Origin: Ophiura sarsii
Taxonomy: Eukaryota > Echinodermata > Ophiuroidea > Amphilepidida > Ophiuridae
NCBI GenBank assembly: GCA_035610835.1
Contig: CM069452.1
Span: 71,210,919-71,274,918, forward strand
Length of the DNA: 64,000 bases
Reading direction: 5' to 3'
The position numbers and the translations under genes are program-made. Under the pieces are notes generated by a model. The model was not told the DNA's origin and did no database searches. It saw only the letters and a program-made list of their open reading frames with translations. Shown in pieces: positions 21,148 through 32,420 of this stretch (within the stretch, counting starts at the first letter, position 1; each line of letters opens with the position of its first letter).

Positions 21148-21797
21148 CCAGACAACATTACAATATTGGCCCAATATTGATGTTTCATTGGCCCAATATT
21201 GGCTTACAATATTGGCACAATATTATTTTCTCATTGGCCCAATATTGGGCGATCTTGGGGAAATATTTGGTAAGAAGAATTCTATCTTTATATTGTTTTA
21301 TTTCCCCTAAAGAGCTAGCGGATCCCGGGCCAACCCGTGGCCAGGGGCAACTTTGGCAAAGGGCAAGCCCAGGAAGGGGAAAATCTTCAAGGGACAGGAC
21401 AAGGCACAAGATCCTAGCCAAAAGGCCGGGAAGCGATAACTTTTAAAAGTGGCTTCAATTTTTAGACCACGTCAGAATTTGTATATCAAATCAATTGTGT
21501 CATTTTCCGCCCCTGGTTTATTATTGTGCCCATTATTGGACCAATATTGGTTGCCAACATGATGCCAATTGAAGAGTGCCCCATTGGCACTCTCTTGGTC
21601 ACCAATATTGGTTGCCAACATGATGCCAATTGAAGAGCGCCAATGCCATTGGCACTCTCTTGGTCACCAATATTGGTCCAATATTGGTTGCCAACATGAT
21701 GAAGAGCGCCAATGTAAAACCAATATTGGTCCAATATTGGTGACCAAGATAATGCCAATATTGCCAATGTTGGGCCAATATATGTATGTTGTCTGGG
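21148..21797. mobile_element. Foldback with dense CCAATATTGG palindromes
   Basis: The ends are CCCAGACAACATTACAATAT and its near complement finishing ATGTATGTTGTCTGGG. The palindrome CCAATATTGG (or one-base variants) occurs many times near both ends, around 21155-21250 and 21535-21770. The middle (21300-21480) is unrelated, with a GGATCCCGGGCC stretch. It splits a CCAATTTGG repeat unit, whose pieces lie on either side. Confidence 0.75.
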
Positions 21798-21816
21798 AGC
21801 TATAGAAATGCAGTCT

Positions 21817-21915
21817 AATTCTATCAAATCCCTGGTATACGTACCACAGTCATCCTCGCATATTCCAGGTACAGCGGACGTTTTCCATCCTTTCCATGTC
21901 TCATCACGTACCACA
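21817..21915 (-). pseudogene. Dispersed fragment of a DUF1295 last exon
   Basis: On the minus strand the sequence reads ..RPLYLEYARMTVVRIPGI followed by a stop, aligning with DPLYLEYVRKTAVLIPGIW-stop at the end of the DUF1295 gene (24486-24761). The DNA is also clearly similar through CCGCTGTAYCTGGAATATG. No preceding membrane-domain sequence is present. It lies in the same composite-repeat setting as the fragments at 20762-20830 and 24073-24140. Confidence 0.65.
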
Positions 21916-22758
21916 GGTCAAACCAAGTGTTTTTCAAATTGCCATTAAAGGTCAACCAAAATGAGGATTCAGGTATATTTTATTCGATGGGGTATGTTTA
22001 CAAGAATATAACGCAAAAAGAATTTATTTCAATATTGTCCAGGGAAAAAGATATACATAAAATCAATCATAATTGCCAGTGTGAACTGTATACGGATGAC
22101 GCGTTACTACGTAACAGGTGTTACTCCCAACTCGGTATCGATCCGGGTCTCGATCGATCTGCACAAACAAAAGTCTGGATTCTTACGCTACAGACCTATT
22201 GAGGTTATCTGTGTGCGAGACTGGGTAACACAGGTATACTGTCTACAGGGCGCGAATTTATTAACCGTAAACAACATTTGCCCAAACACTGTATTATCAG
22301 TCTCATCATATATACGCTTTATTCCGTCAAGGTATCAAATGTTGTTTACGGTTAATAATATCACATTCAGAGCAGTAACCTGCCATCGTCAATATATGGT
22401 ACAAATTATGTGTGCGTAGAAACTCTATAGTGTGTTTCTGGTGCAATATTAAAGGGTATTTTGTTTTTTACAATATCCTCCATCGAATAAAACAAACTTG
22501 AATCACCACCAATTTGGTTCACCTTTAAAAGGCCACATATTTGGGTTTCATTCAATTTAAACATTGCGTCATAATGTTACATCAATTTGAGTATAAACCC
22601 GGGATTTTAAAACCAAACCACAAGAAAGTAGTGCAATCAACACAGGATCATCACTACACCATCATCAGTGTTGATAAAGAGAATAGTTTGTTCTTGAAAC
22701 GTCCGCAATCCAATCACTGAACACGCTGAACATTTCTGAGTCTATGCATATAAACCTA
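21916..22758. other. Unassigned stretch
   Basis: Several short open frames exist but none resembles a known family. An 18-bp inverted pair (TTAACCGTAAACAACATT and complement, 22258-22354) is the only structure seen. Probably intergenic. Confidence 0.4.
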
Positions 22759-23141
22759 TTAAAGGCATATTATGTGATCTTTTCCAAGTAGCGCCCTCTA
22801 TCATTGATTTTTACTATGAAAGCAGATTTTCTTGCAGATTTGTATTTTTGATCATAAATCATAAAGATCTTCTAAGTTACAGATCGATAAGATTCCTAAT
22901 TACTTCAAAATCATGGTTTGAAAATAGATTGTACTGAGCGGTACAATCTATTTTTTCAAATTTTACTCTAAATTCACTCTAGAACTATGATTTTGAGGTT
23001 ATTAGGAATCGTATCGCTCGGTAACTTGGAATATATTTATGATTTATGATCAGAAAAGTAAATCTGCAAGAAAATCTGCTTCCAATTTTTTTTTGAGGAT
23101 TGAGGGCGTCCCCTGGAAAAGATCACATAATATACCTTTAA
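22759..23141. mobile_element. TTAA foldback MITE, 'AGGTATATTATGTGATC' family
   Basis: TTAA-AGGCATATTATGTGATC at the left and GATCACATAATATACCT-TTAA at the right. Arms of about 170 bp share TTTTCTTGCAGATTT and ATTACTTCAAAATCATGGTT blocks. Other copies: 36096-36859 (with a second copy inside), 48665-49051, 57788-58169 and 60350-60731. Confidence 0.85.
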
Positions 23142-23374
23142 ACCAAATCCTGGCAACAGTTTCATTTCTAATAGAACGAAAATCTAATTCAAGGATTGTA
23201 GAGCATCCACTCGTGTAATGCTTTCATAACCTTTCTTCATAACTTGTAACATAACATGAATGCCCCCCCCCCCCACCCCACATATCACACACCCAAAGAT
23301 AAAATAAGGTTACTCGTTCATTTTATTTCATTTTATTCAAAAAAAGTGTTTTCCTTTTCATGGCCTACCCATGG

Positions 23375-23522
23375 TCTATTGCCAATAGGTTAAACTCAAT
23401 TGATTATCCTTTTCTGATGCATTGTGTGATAGAAATGGGGGCACATTTTGACCCTTTTCAATCCCACAATGCATCAGAAAAGGATAATCAAGATTTGTAC
23501 CTATTAGCGATAAGGTCTATGT
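23375..23522. repeat. Short foldback
   Basis: GATTATCCTTTTCTGATGCA at the left pairs with TGCATCAGAAAAGGATAATC at the right; outer flanks (ATTGCCAATAGG / CCTATTAGCGAT) also match. Confidence 0.65.
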
Positions 23523-23632
23523 AAAATTTATGTCATGCTTTTAATATGTCTCTAATGCATGCTAAGTGGTGTATAAAATGCCCCCTGTGAAAGTTAACCA
23601 AAACCAAAAAAGCATCAATAGGTCAATATAAT

Positions 23633-23840
23633 ATGGAAGGTTCATTATACTGATCCAGTGTAAGTACTCATGTGTACGTTTCGGACACAATTGTATCCTT
23701 TGTTGATGATCTTGACGACTCATGACGCTTTTTGCATTCTTGGAGTTGCCATTCACAAGTGTTGACAAAGGATACAGTTGTGTCCGAAACGTACACGTGA
23801 GTACTTACACTGGATCAGTATAATGAACCTTCATATTACA
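23633..23840. repeat. Foldback with 70-bp arms
   Basis: AAGGTTCATTATACTGATCC through TTCGGACACAATTGTATCC is matched by its complement at 23765-23833. Likely a MITE; class unknown. Confidence 0.75.
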
Positions 23841-24072
23841 ATCAACGATCCTTATGAACCTTTTTGGTAATAATCAATAGGTCAAGTTTCCAATATGCTA
23901 TTTTTAGATGTTTTTTATTTTTAGAGTGGCCCCTTCTTGATATTTCTGTTTTCTGATGGCATTATAGTTTTGTCAGTAGACTGCTTGGCTGACAGACTGC
24001 AATTTGCAGAAAAGACCACCGTAGCTGGACCACCCCCTCTACGCGGTTATTAGAAATACAGTCAATTTCTAC

Positions 24073-24140
24073 CAAATCCCGGGTATTAGCACCGCTGTCT
24101 ACGGTACATAATCCAGATACACCGGATATTTTCCGTAGGG
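24073..24140 (-). pseudogene. Second dispersed fragment of a DUF1295 last exon
   Basis: The minus-strand reading gives YPVYLDYVP-stop-TAVLIPGIW-stop, a broken version of the C-terminus encoded about 350 bp upstream, followed by the GAAATTGACTGTATTTCTA tail shared with the composite repeats. Confidence 0.65.
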
Positions 24141-24154
24141 GGTGGTCCATAATT

Positions 24155-24363
24155 GTTCGCCATTTACAGATACGTACAAAGCGTACATAGCAGGAGGAGG
24201 GGGTACAAATATACCCTAAGTGTACGTAACTTAAATGGCGATCTTGAGAGACGGGCATTTTTTTATCAAGCCATGAAATTTTCGTCATTTATTGCGTACG
24301 TAACTCGAGGGGGGAGGGGGGTAAGAAGTTACGTACGCTCTGTACGTATGTGCAAATGGCGAT
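24155..24363. mobile_element. Foldback with CGCCATTT...GTACGTA ends
   Basis: CGCCATTTACAGATACGTAC at the left and GTACGTATGTGCAAATGGCG at the right are complementary with small mismatches. On the minus strand it also contains an AATAAA at 24293-24288, which could serve the DUF1295 transcript about 195 bp past its stop; that is speculation. Confidence 0.6.
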
Positions 24364-24392
24364 GATTTTGGATGACACCTAACACTCCTTCC

Positions 24393-24568
24393 CATCCTCT
24401 ACCAGATTCCGGGTATTAGCACCGCTGTCTTCCGCACATATTCCAGATACAGCGGATCTTGTCCGTATCGCTTCATGCCCATTCTCTACCAGATTCCGGG
24501 TATTAGCACCGCCGTCTTCCGCACATATTCCAGATACAGCGGATCTTGTCCGTATCGCTTCATGCCCA
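24393..24568. repeat. 88-bp tandem duplication of the end of the DUF1295 last exon
   Basis: Two almost identical 88-bp units (about 24393-24480 and 24481-24568) each encode, on the minus strand, MGMKRYGQDPLYLEYVRK and TAVLIPGIW-stop. Translation ends at the stop of the upstream unit (24488-24486), so the second copy falls in the 3' UTR. The few differences include a synonymous base. Confidence 0.9.
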
Positions 24569-27500
24569 TTCTCTCAAGAATCGGCACCCCGCTGAGTCTC
24601 GTCAGGAGAAGATAAACGAATATCGGCGACACCACGCTGAGATGCTGGTATCCGGACATCACAGAGGATGCGGAGAGGTACAGACCGGTCCACAGGAGGA
24701 TCTCACCGAGGTAGTTTGGATGTCTGCTGATGCCCCATAGACCGGTGCTGATGAATTTACCCTGTAGGTGTGGGAAGAGTAAATAAATAGTATTTATTAT
24801 TGCTGCTGCTGTGGGTGATTAAAAAACACTTTTCTATGAGCATACCGACCTCTCAGGTAGGCAGGTAGGGTCAAGTCTGGTGGTTTTTATTGTATTGGGG
24901 GGGGGGGGGGGGTTCCCAAAAATTTCAGAAAATGTTGGTGAATTGTCAAAAATTTGCAAAATAATTTTAAAAATTATAAAATCTAAACAATTTCAAAAAA
25001 ACAAAAACCAAATCAATACAAGAAATACTATCTTCAGTAGATAGCACATACACAATTTTATTTTCAGTAGATAGCACTTACAACATTGTTATCGTCAGTT
25101 GATAGCACATATATACAGAAATGATATCTTCAGTTGATGGCAAAATGGTACCCTATTTTGCGGCACATTTCTGAAACCTCATATCCACTATAAGTACCCC
25201 CCCCCCAGGATGGCACACAAAAACGTTATCTTCAGTAGATAGCACACGATACCATTGCTTGTTTACTTTTTCGTTGTCTTTTTATTTGCTGCTGTTGTTG
25301 ATTTTTTTCTTCTTTTCTGTTATGTTAACTTATAATTTCTGTAATTGTATATTTTGTATATTTTTCTGTATTTGTAGAATGTAAGCTTTGTTAAAGGGGG
25401 TGCAACAACGTCAGGCTTTTGCTTTTAGTTGTTCCTCCTCCATCATATTATTTGTTAATCTGTCATTGTATTTTGTCTTTGTTGATATGATGGAAAATAA
25501 AATATTGAATTGAATTGAATTGAATACACTACCTCTACTAGAGGCTCAGGCGTTGGTGTATAGAGCAGGTATGTACTGTATGCGAAGGGTCATTTTAACC
25601 AAACCTTTGTGACTAGGGTTCAAATCCTTTACACTTTCTATGTGGCAGGCGTCTGCAGACGACATTCCAAAATGTTTCAAAAATGTCATAATTATTCAAT
25701 TTTATTAACATATTTGGAATAACCATGAGAAATGCATTGAAATAAGTACAAACATGCCTGGTATCGGTTCAGTAATTCTTGAGATAGACTTGAGAAAATT
25801 GGGAAAGGTTTTTGTTAAAAAAATCTTGTTTTGTATTATGGTAAAAACTAAAAGCTGCGTGAAAGTGTGAAGTGCGATAGTCATTCCTACTTGAATAGCA
25901 ACCGGGTCTTATTGACTGATAACACATTTAATACTTGTAGAAAACACTCCTTTAAAGAAACTCACTACACACAACACCAACATTTGTCGTAGAAAAACTA
26001 TTTTCAACCCCGCTGGTAGAGTGTGACGTCTTTATATGGCTGCTGAATAAACCTGCTAATTTAGTGAAATATAGGATGAATATAGATTTTTGAAAACCTA
26101 AAATGCCTCAGTTGCAATCCACCATTTTGCCGTCTGAATTTATATACGCCAGATGGCGCCAATCTTAATCAAGAATCGTCAATTGAGTAGCACGCTCTGA
26201 CTAGATAATACACAAATATATATATCAATTTGCCACCAACACTGTACACATACCGCATTATCTGGATTAGCCTTGAACACAGACTTCTGATGATCTGCAA
26301 TGACTTCTGTCAGGAATCCTAGAATCCATAATGTCCATCCAAGGTAGTCTCTTGCGCCTACTGGTTTGTCCTTCTGTTCTGAATTCACTATCATGGTAGG
26401 CAGTAATGTCGTCCACACCCAAAGAGCTGATGGTAGATACAAAAATTCACAGAATGTTTCAAAAATGTTTAAATTATTGAATTTCATCACCATATTTGGA
26501 ATCACCACTATGAGAAATGCATTAAAATAAGTACAAACATGCCTAGTATTGTACTGTGGTTTTTGAGATAAGACTTTGAAAGTCAAGAAAGATTTCTGAC
26601 AAAGCTACCACACCCTAAGAGCTGATGATACGATAGATACAAATGATGACATGTATTCATTTTCTTTGATCTATATCAAATTTAAGCCTAACAGCATTGA
26701 ACGCCGGGGGGGGGGGGTTCTCACATTGACATGGTATATACGTATATATGTGCCTGCCTTTTGGGGTGCTTTTTCGCAAAAATTGGTATAGCGATTGGGT
26801 GTTTTCATCACAGACCAAAGCGCCCAATTGGCATTAATTGGGTGTATTTTGAGGCATTTTTTGTAAAAAGCGCCCAATTTGTACAAAATTGGGTGTTTTT
26901 CTAACAAAATTGGTATATTGATGGGTGGATAATTGGCCCGAAAATAGGTATAGAGTCAAATTTTCAAGGTCCGGCAGGCACATCCACAAACGATTTTGGC
27001 GAAAGTAACCCCCTCCCCGCCCCCGGGCTTGATTGCTACAATATACTAGGGGAGAGTGGGGTATGTTGGAACGCGAGGTTAGTTGAAACATTGAGATTTT
27101 CCTAAAAACCAACAATTAATTTCTAGAAACACTGCCATCAGGTGGTGTGCAAAAGCAACCCCCACATATCACATTGCCTACAGCACATGGGTGTCAGTCT
27201 TCTTGGAGTTAGAAAAGAAAATTCAAATTTTTCAAATTTTTTTAAATTTTTTGACATTAAGAAATTTGGTATTGTATTATCTCTATGATGTTTGTAGATT
27301 CATGTGGCTATATTTTTAGTATGTTAGGCTCTTATACTAAGCTACAAAATAAGGCTAAATAGGTGTGCAGTTGTATGCCATGTTTTGCACAATAAGCTTA
27401 AACATCTGCCATGTTCCAACCAACCCCATGCATGGGGTTAGTTGAAACAGCTGAAATTTTTTTTTCAAAGTGGATTATTTTAATAAACATAAACAAGTCT

Positions 27501-30500
27501 TAGAATGTTATGCTGTATTTGTAACACACATATGTATGCTTGAACTGATATAGTTATTGAATCCTGAATCAATTTTAATTGCGTTATAGAGTCATTTTTC
27601 TGGAAAATGTTCCAACCAACCCCACTCTCCCCTACTCTACTATAGTTTGATCAGTTCTAAATTGGCAAAGCCTCCTTACAGTAGCGAATGAATACACAAG
27701 GACGCAGGCACGCATTAAGGCAAAAAGCGCTATATTCATCATATGCATGCGCGTGCGTGCCGTCAAAACTGCGTGTGTGCATGTGGCCATAACTTTTGCG
27801 TGCGTAGAGATCAAAACTGAATATTTCTCGCCAATTTGAAACTGATTGAACAGTGAACTATTATAGATGCTGGTATTAAGCGGTTCCCCAGTTTATTTTA
27901 ACCCTTTCCATGCGGCAATCGTCTGCAGACGACAGTTCCAAAATTTCACTAAATGTTTCAAAAATGTCAAATTTATTAAATTTCATCACTATTTGGAATC
28001 ACCATGAGAAATGCATTAGAATAAGTACAAACATGCCTAGAATTGGTTCAGTAATTTTGACATTTTTGAAACGTTTTGTGAAATTTTAGAAGTGTTGTCT
28101 GCTTGTTTTTGGACACATTGGATCTATTTGTCAGGATAATATAAAAGATGGCTATACATTACCTTGCAATGTCCAGTAAATGAAGAACACGCGCGGATTT
28201 CCCTTGACTTTATCGAATCGACTATCCCCACCATCTTTCAATACTCTTGTGAAGAGGAAAAGGCCCAACCTAAATGATATTGGAGAAAATGCATACATTT
28301 AAAACTTCTAAAAGATTTAATAAAAAGTAATTAAAGGCGACTAAAAACCCAGTTCAACAGATTTTCTGTTAGTCCCCACAGCATTTTTGTTTTGATGTAA
28401 TTCAGTTTTTGTTATCAAAATATTTGTAACATTTTGCATGAAGATTATCAAAGAAATTAAAAATTAAAAAACACACCATGTACACTTGAGGTCTATTGGG
28501 ATCAATCCCCTTTTATTTTAGTTAGGGTTAGGATCCAGGGGGCACTGACATTGGAAAGGAGTATGTGCCACCCTGAAGACCCCCTTTTCACCCTCTTTTG
28601 CTTGCTCTTAACACTTTCCATGCGGCAGGCAGCTGCAGCCGACATTCCAAAATGTCACAAAATGTTTCAAATACGTCAAAATTATTGAATTTCATTACCA
28701 TATTTGGAATTACCATGAGAAATGCATTAAAATAAGTACAAACATGACTAGTATTATTTCAGTAATCCTTCAGATAGACCTTGACATTTGAGAAAGGTTT
28801 ATGAAAATTCTATTTTGTATTGGTAAAACCAACAGCCGCGTGGAAAGTGTTAAGACCCCCCTTCTTTTGAGCCTGCATCAGCTCTTAGACCCCCCATTGT
28901 ATTGAAAATTCATCATGAAAATGTTTGTTCCATAGCCCTAAACATTTGAAAAATGTGTGTTCTAAAACCCAAATGTTTAAAAAAATTGGCGATCTTTTTA
29001 CTAAATAAATTGGAATAAAAAAGTGTTAAAATAACAACACACGAAACTAAGAGTTAAATTCTAATTTCACAAGAATTATCTGTGAATTACCAATGCTTAA
29101 AGTTTCAAAAAACCCTTTAAAATCACCAAAATGATGTACACGAAAAAGATCAGCGTATACTGTACATTATAACCCTGATTAGTTGAAAGAATGTATTATG
29201 CTGCATATAATTTTCTTGAACAAGACTCTCCATTAGGCAAAAACAAAAGAAGGTTTGTTTGCCCAAACAATAACTGACCCATAAAATATTTAAAAAAAAC
29301 AGTTTTCTGGGTTTTTTCAAGATATTTTTTATGGTGAAAAATGTTTTTGTGCAAGCCAATCACTCACCTTACAGCCCATGTGGCCACCATGCCAGTCTGT
29401 ACTTTTTGTCGTAAGTGAAATGTACCGCCCCATCGTAGCGTTTGTATGGCTAGGTAAAGGAATGTACTGCTACCTATGCGAAAAAGAGCAAAGAAAATAT
29501 TTCCTTAGTGGGCGGTCATTTTCTATGGGGTCCCAACAATGTCATCTATCTTATTTTGATTATTTTCATTTTTTTAACTAAAATGATTTTGTTTTACAAT
29601 GGTATTTCATGACTTCCCTATTTTCCATGCAAAAATATTACAACTTGTCCAAATGATCACCGCCTAATTACAACACACTGCCTCCTGCCTTTATGGAAGG
29701 CAGATAACCATGATATCAATTGTGTGTTGATACCTAGCTACAAAATGAAGCATAGACAGTCCATGTTGCAGTTTTACTGGGCAATCGAAATTCAGAATCA
29801 AGCCAGTATCTTGGAAATATAACTTATATACAAAATGAAGCATAGACAGTCCACGTGGTACTTTGGCAGTAGCCTTAATAGCGGGAATAGGGCAATCGCA
29901 ATTCAAGCCAGTATTTCATGGAAATAGAAACGGGTCGAGATATCTGAAGCAACAGTTTGACTAATTTTCTTCAGAGAATGAACAATATTGATGAAAATCA
30001 CCTGATACGTGGACTCACACATATGCTTTCATTCCATGAGAGAGCTGGGATTCAGAGCTACTCTGAGCTCTCCCACAGAGTGCGAGGATTCAGAGCTAGT
30101 TGAACTTGATACCCATTTGAGTCAAGGATAATTGCATCCGTTTGAACCTTCTTGATAGATGACAGTAGCGGATCCAGGGGGGCTGCGGGGGCCGTGCGCC
30201 CCGATATATTTTGTAAACAAAATTTTAAAAGGAGAGAGGGGAGAGAAAGGGGGAAGGAAAGGGAGAGAGAGCACAGATATTTCCCCAAGGGGTCTATAAC
30301 CGTCTACAAAAGTACATGTATACGCTCAACTTCTTTCTTGCATTGATAAAAACCAAAATATTGATTGGCCCCCCCCCCCTAAAAAAATCCTGGATCCGCG
30401 CCTGGAGTCTGGACGAGGCCTGTGGTTAAAGTCATACAAAATGTACATTATACACTTGCCTGAGTAAGTACCAAGGACTTATACTAATACCAAGGACTAA

Positions 30501-30764
30501 TATTTAGTATGACTTTACTAATAGTATTAGTCCTTGGTACAGGCATGGACTTATTAGAAGTCCATGGTACAGGTATGTCATGATGTAAGTACAGATATAA
30601 ATAAATAAGTGAAACTCACCTGCCAAGTCGTAAAATTTGTCTGTTTTTAAGGCTGCAGCCACGGCAAAACACGCCCATTGGATTCCAACATCCCAAAGAG
30701 CACTCCGCGTAAGTGTACTCACTACTGAATTACCCATGTTCATCTCGTCTAATGGACTTTGCAT
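24486..30764 (-). CDS. DUF1295 (steroid 5-alpha-reductase-like) membrane protein
   Basis: Five exons join in phase: 30764-30620, 29473-29368, 28269-28163, 26426-26254 and 24761-24486 (stop TAG 24488-24486). They give 268 aa, normal for the family. Diagnostic stretches are TDKFYDLAGSSTFLYLA (residues 41-57), the FTRVLKDGGDSRFDKVKGNP region, GWTLWILGFLTEVIADHQK, and ISRHPNYLGEILLW (188-201), the DUF1295 / ICMT-like cofactor-binding signature. The C-terminus reads DPLYLEYVRKTAVLIPGIW. Multiple hydrophobic segments indicate a membrane protein, probably in the ER. The family is related to 3-oxo-5-alpha-steroid 4-dehydrogenases; substrate unknown. The start was chosen because an in-frame TAG lies 18 bases upstream; M8 or M10 are alternatives. 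Confidence 0.9.
24890..25265. repeat. Poly-G tract and roughly 40-bp AGATAGCAC minisatellite
   Basis: A G run lies at 24896-24912. At 25028-25245 the motif TATCTTCAGTAGATAGCAC recurs about five times with variation. Last intron of the DUF1295 gene. Confidence 0.75.
25268..25526 (+). mobile_element. 3' end of a LINE with (GAATT)n tail
   Basis: GGTGCAACAACGTCAGGCTT ... GATGGAAAATAAAATATT ends in four units of GAATT. Short tandem tails after an A-rich end are typical of CR1/L2-like LINE 3' termini. No coding part remains. Confidence 0.6.
25629..25872. mobile_element. TTAA MITE 'CACTTTCCACGCGGC' family, diverged full-length copy
   Basis: Begins ACACTTTCTATGTGGCAGGC followed by GTCTGCAGACGACATTCC and ends GCTGCGTGAAAGTGTG. 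The terminal TTAAs have decayed. Last intron of the DUF1295 gene. Confidence 0.65.
26430..26600. mobile_element. TTAA MITE 'CACTTTCCACGCGGC' family, fragment beside an exon
   Basis: Homology runs from CACAGAATGTTTCAAAAATG to the GAAAGTCAAGAAAGATTTCT part. The ends are lost. It begins about 20 bases upstream of the splice acceptor of exon 26426-26254, so it nearly abuts the coding exon. Confidence 0.6.
26700..27045. repeat. Interspersed repeat with poly-G and CCTGCCTTT / TTGGGTGTTTT motifs
   Basis: A G run at 26706-26717 is followed by GGTATATACG...GTGCCTGCCTTT and several GCCCAATT/TTGGGTG blocks. A related sequence (poly-G then TGTGCCTGCCTTTCGTG) lies at 49085-49200. Intronic. Confidence 0.5.
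27047..27634. mobile_element. Foldback MITE with TAGGGGAGAGTGGGG ends
   Basis: The left end TAGGGGAGAGTGGGGTATGT pairs with the right end CCAACCCCACTCTCCCCTA; inner GGTTAGTTGAAACA / TGTTCCAACCAACC blocks are also partly complementary and repeat in the middle (27412-27450). Confidence 0.75.
27643..28115. mobile_element. Composite repeat plus TTAA MITE fragment; empty-site partner of 17446-18526
   Basis: A CCAATTTGG-family unit (27650-27850) runs through GAACTATTATAGATGCTGGT into TTAACCCTTTCCATGCGGCA (27898) and the GTCTGCAGACGAC palindrome. The same junction at 17440-18566 is interrupted by the 1.08-kb foldback, so this copy shows the state before that insertion. Confidence 0.7.
28618..28853. 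mobile_element. TTAA MITE 'CACTTTCCACGCGGC' family, full length
   Basis: TTAACACTTTCCATGCGGCA at the left and GCCGCGTGGAAAGTGTTAA at the right; 236 bp including both TTAAs. Intron of the DUF1295 gene. Confidence 0.85.
30140..30405. repeat. Interspersed repeat bounded by GGATCCAGG / CCTGGATCC
   Basis: AGCGGATCCAGGGGGGC at 30168 and AAATCCTGGATCCGCGCC at 30386 are inverted. Between them are GA-rich (30225-30272) and poly-C (30369-30378) tracts. This GTAGCGGATCCAGG signature parallels the GTGGCGTAGCTAGG repeats. Confidence 0.55.
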
Positions 30765-31518
30765 ACCCGATACCAGGGTCTAAAATCTGATTAGATAAAT
30801 AAAGTGCGGTGCAAGTTGTTTTGGTTTTGTAACGCCAGCTGATGAAAGGTCATGACCTTTGAGAGCAATCATTCACACAATTTGTATCTTTATTTTCAAA
30901 AAAATGTATTTTTATGTATTTTTTAATTTCAAAATTATTCAAAAGTTATTACTTATGTAGAACAATTTATCATTTTAGTTGTTGATACTGCTGAATACAG
31001 CTTATTTTAATTACAATTGAACTTATGGAACTTATTATTATTTGTTGCTTGAACGAGCCTGTCATGTCAGCCCCCAGACGAAAATGCGACTGTAACCTGC
31101 AGAGATGGATACCTGCAGAGATGGATCTGCACTGCACAGGCAATTTTGCTTTGAAGTTGAAGCTTGAATTATGACTGGGTCAATTGTTCAAAAAGTATAG
31201 CCCCAGCCAAGGAAAATTATAGTAAGTAAGTGACTCGGTGCTGCTTATGCCTAAAATCTAAAAGAATTAAAGCTTATAAATAATAAAGGCTTATTTATAA
31301 AATTAAATCTAAACTTTATACTTAGTTTATTTAATTTTAATTTTTAGAGCCTAGACTAGGAATAGGATAGATATAAAGTGAACAATTTAAAAACGCTACC
31401 AAAGTTTACCTCGCAACTAAATAAGACTAAGCAACAACCAACCCAAGTAGAACTGCATGCACAACAAACCCTGCCCGCTTGGTTCCAGTGGAACGTTGGC
31501 CAGTACAACAAAAGAAGA

Positions 31519-31821
31519 AGATACGTTGGTGTGTTGTTGTTTTTCCACCCACCTACGTAGCTCTGTATCATAGCTCTCTGTTCACGCGGCAGCCATTTTC
31601 CAAAATATGCCACCCAAGCCTCGTTCCCGTTTGGTCTATCTGCGCCTCGCGCTGCACAATAGAACTGCGCGAGAAGCGTGGTACCAAAGCCCGCGACGTA
31701 CGCATCCTCACGCAAGTCACGCAGGCGCATGTATACGTAACGAGAACGAGGCTTGGGTGGCAAATTTTAGAAAATGGCTGCCGCGTGAATATGGTCTATT
31801 GATACTGTACCACCAACGTAT
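31519..31821. repeat. Large palindrome in the divergent intergenic region
   Basis: TTCACGCGGCAGCCATTTTC through GCCACCCAAGCCTCGTTC (31581-31624) is complemented at 31744-31789. Outer ATACGTTGGTG / CACCAACGTAT blocks extend it. The middle is CpG-rich (GCGCCTCGCGCTGC). The open frames across it on both strands mirror each other and are products of the palindrome, not genes. Confidence 0.8.
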
Positions 31822-32025
31822 GGGAAATTGTATTGCTAGAAATTGCCAATTGATTTTGCTAGTGAATGGCGGCCAGTATTAATTAATGATAGTGACTCAA
31901 TGATGGGAATTACAGCAAAACAACATTCCCATTGATTTTCATACTAGCTACACAGCTTTAAATAAAGACCTCTTCTTTCTTTTCAGCCTCTGTTTATAAC
32001 ATGAAAATGTTAAATTATTCCATAT

Positions 32026-32388
32026 TTAAAGGTATGACCCGATCACTTTTTTGGGGCTATGATTTTTTTTTCACATCAAGATATTTTGATATCAGAAGAA
32101 TCCTCATATTTTTCTCATTATGTCTGTAAAATCTTAGGGGCCAGAAATGTTCCATTTAGAAATTATAGGCAAAAATGTGGTGAATTATTGCCAAAGGTGG
32201 TTAATTAACCACCAGCCAGTTTGTGTACTACTCAATGGGCAACATAATTGTGACCGTGTGATTCTAAAATAAGAACTATTGCAGTATGCAACTCAAACTT
32301 TGGATTGTGACACTTTTAAGGATGACCTTCCTGAAACAGAAAACATCAAGTTGAAAATCGGGCCAGCAATCGGAACAACTACCTTTAA
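32026..32388. mobile_element. TTAA-flanked MITE, family A
   Basis: TTAA followed by AGGTATGACCCGATCACTTT, ending AACTACCT-TTAA. Close relative of the element at 219-566. Confidence 0.7.
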
Positions 32389-32420
32389 CCAAAATTCTCT
32401 GCTGTGAAACGGCAAAAGCA

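Noticed and set aside
31356..31882. Pair of similar open frames starting MPPKPRSR on opposite strands
   Set aside because: The similarity is caused by the palindrome; neither has homology or splice context.
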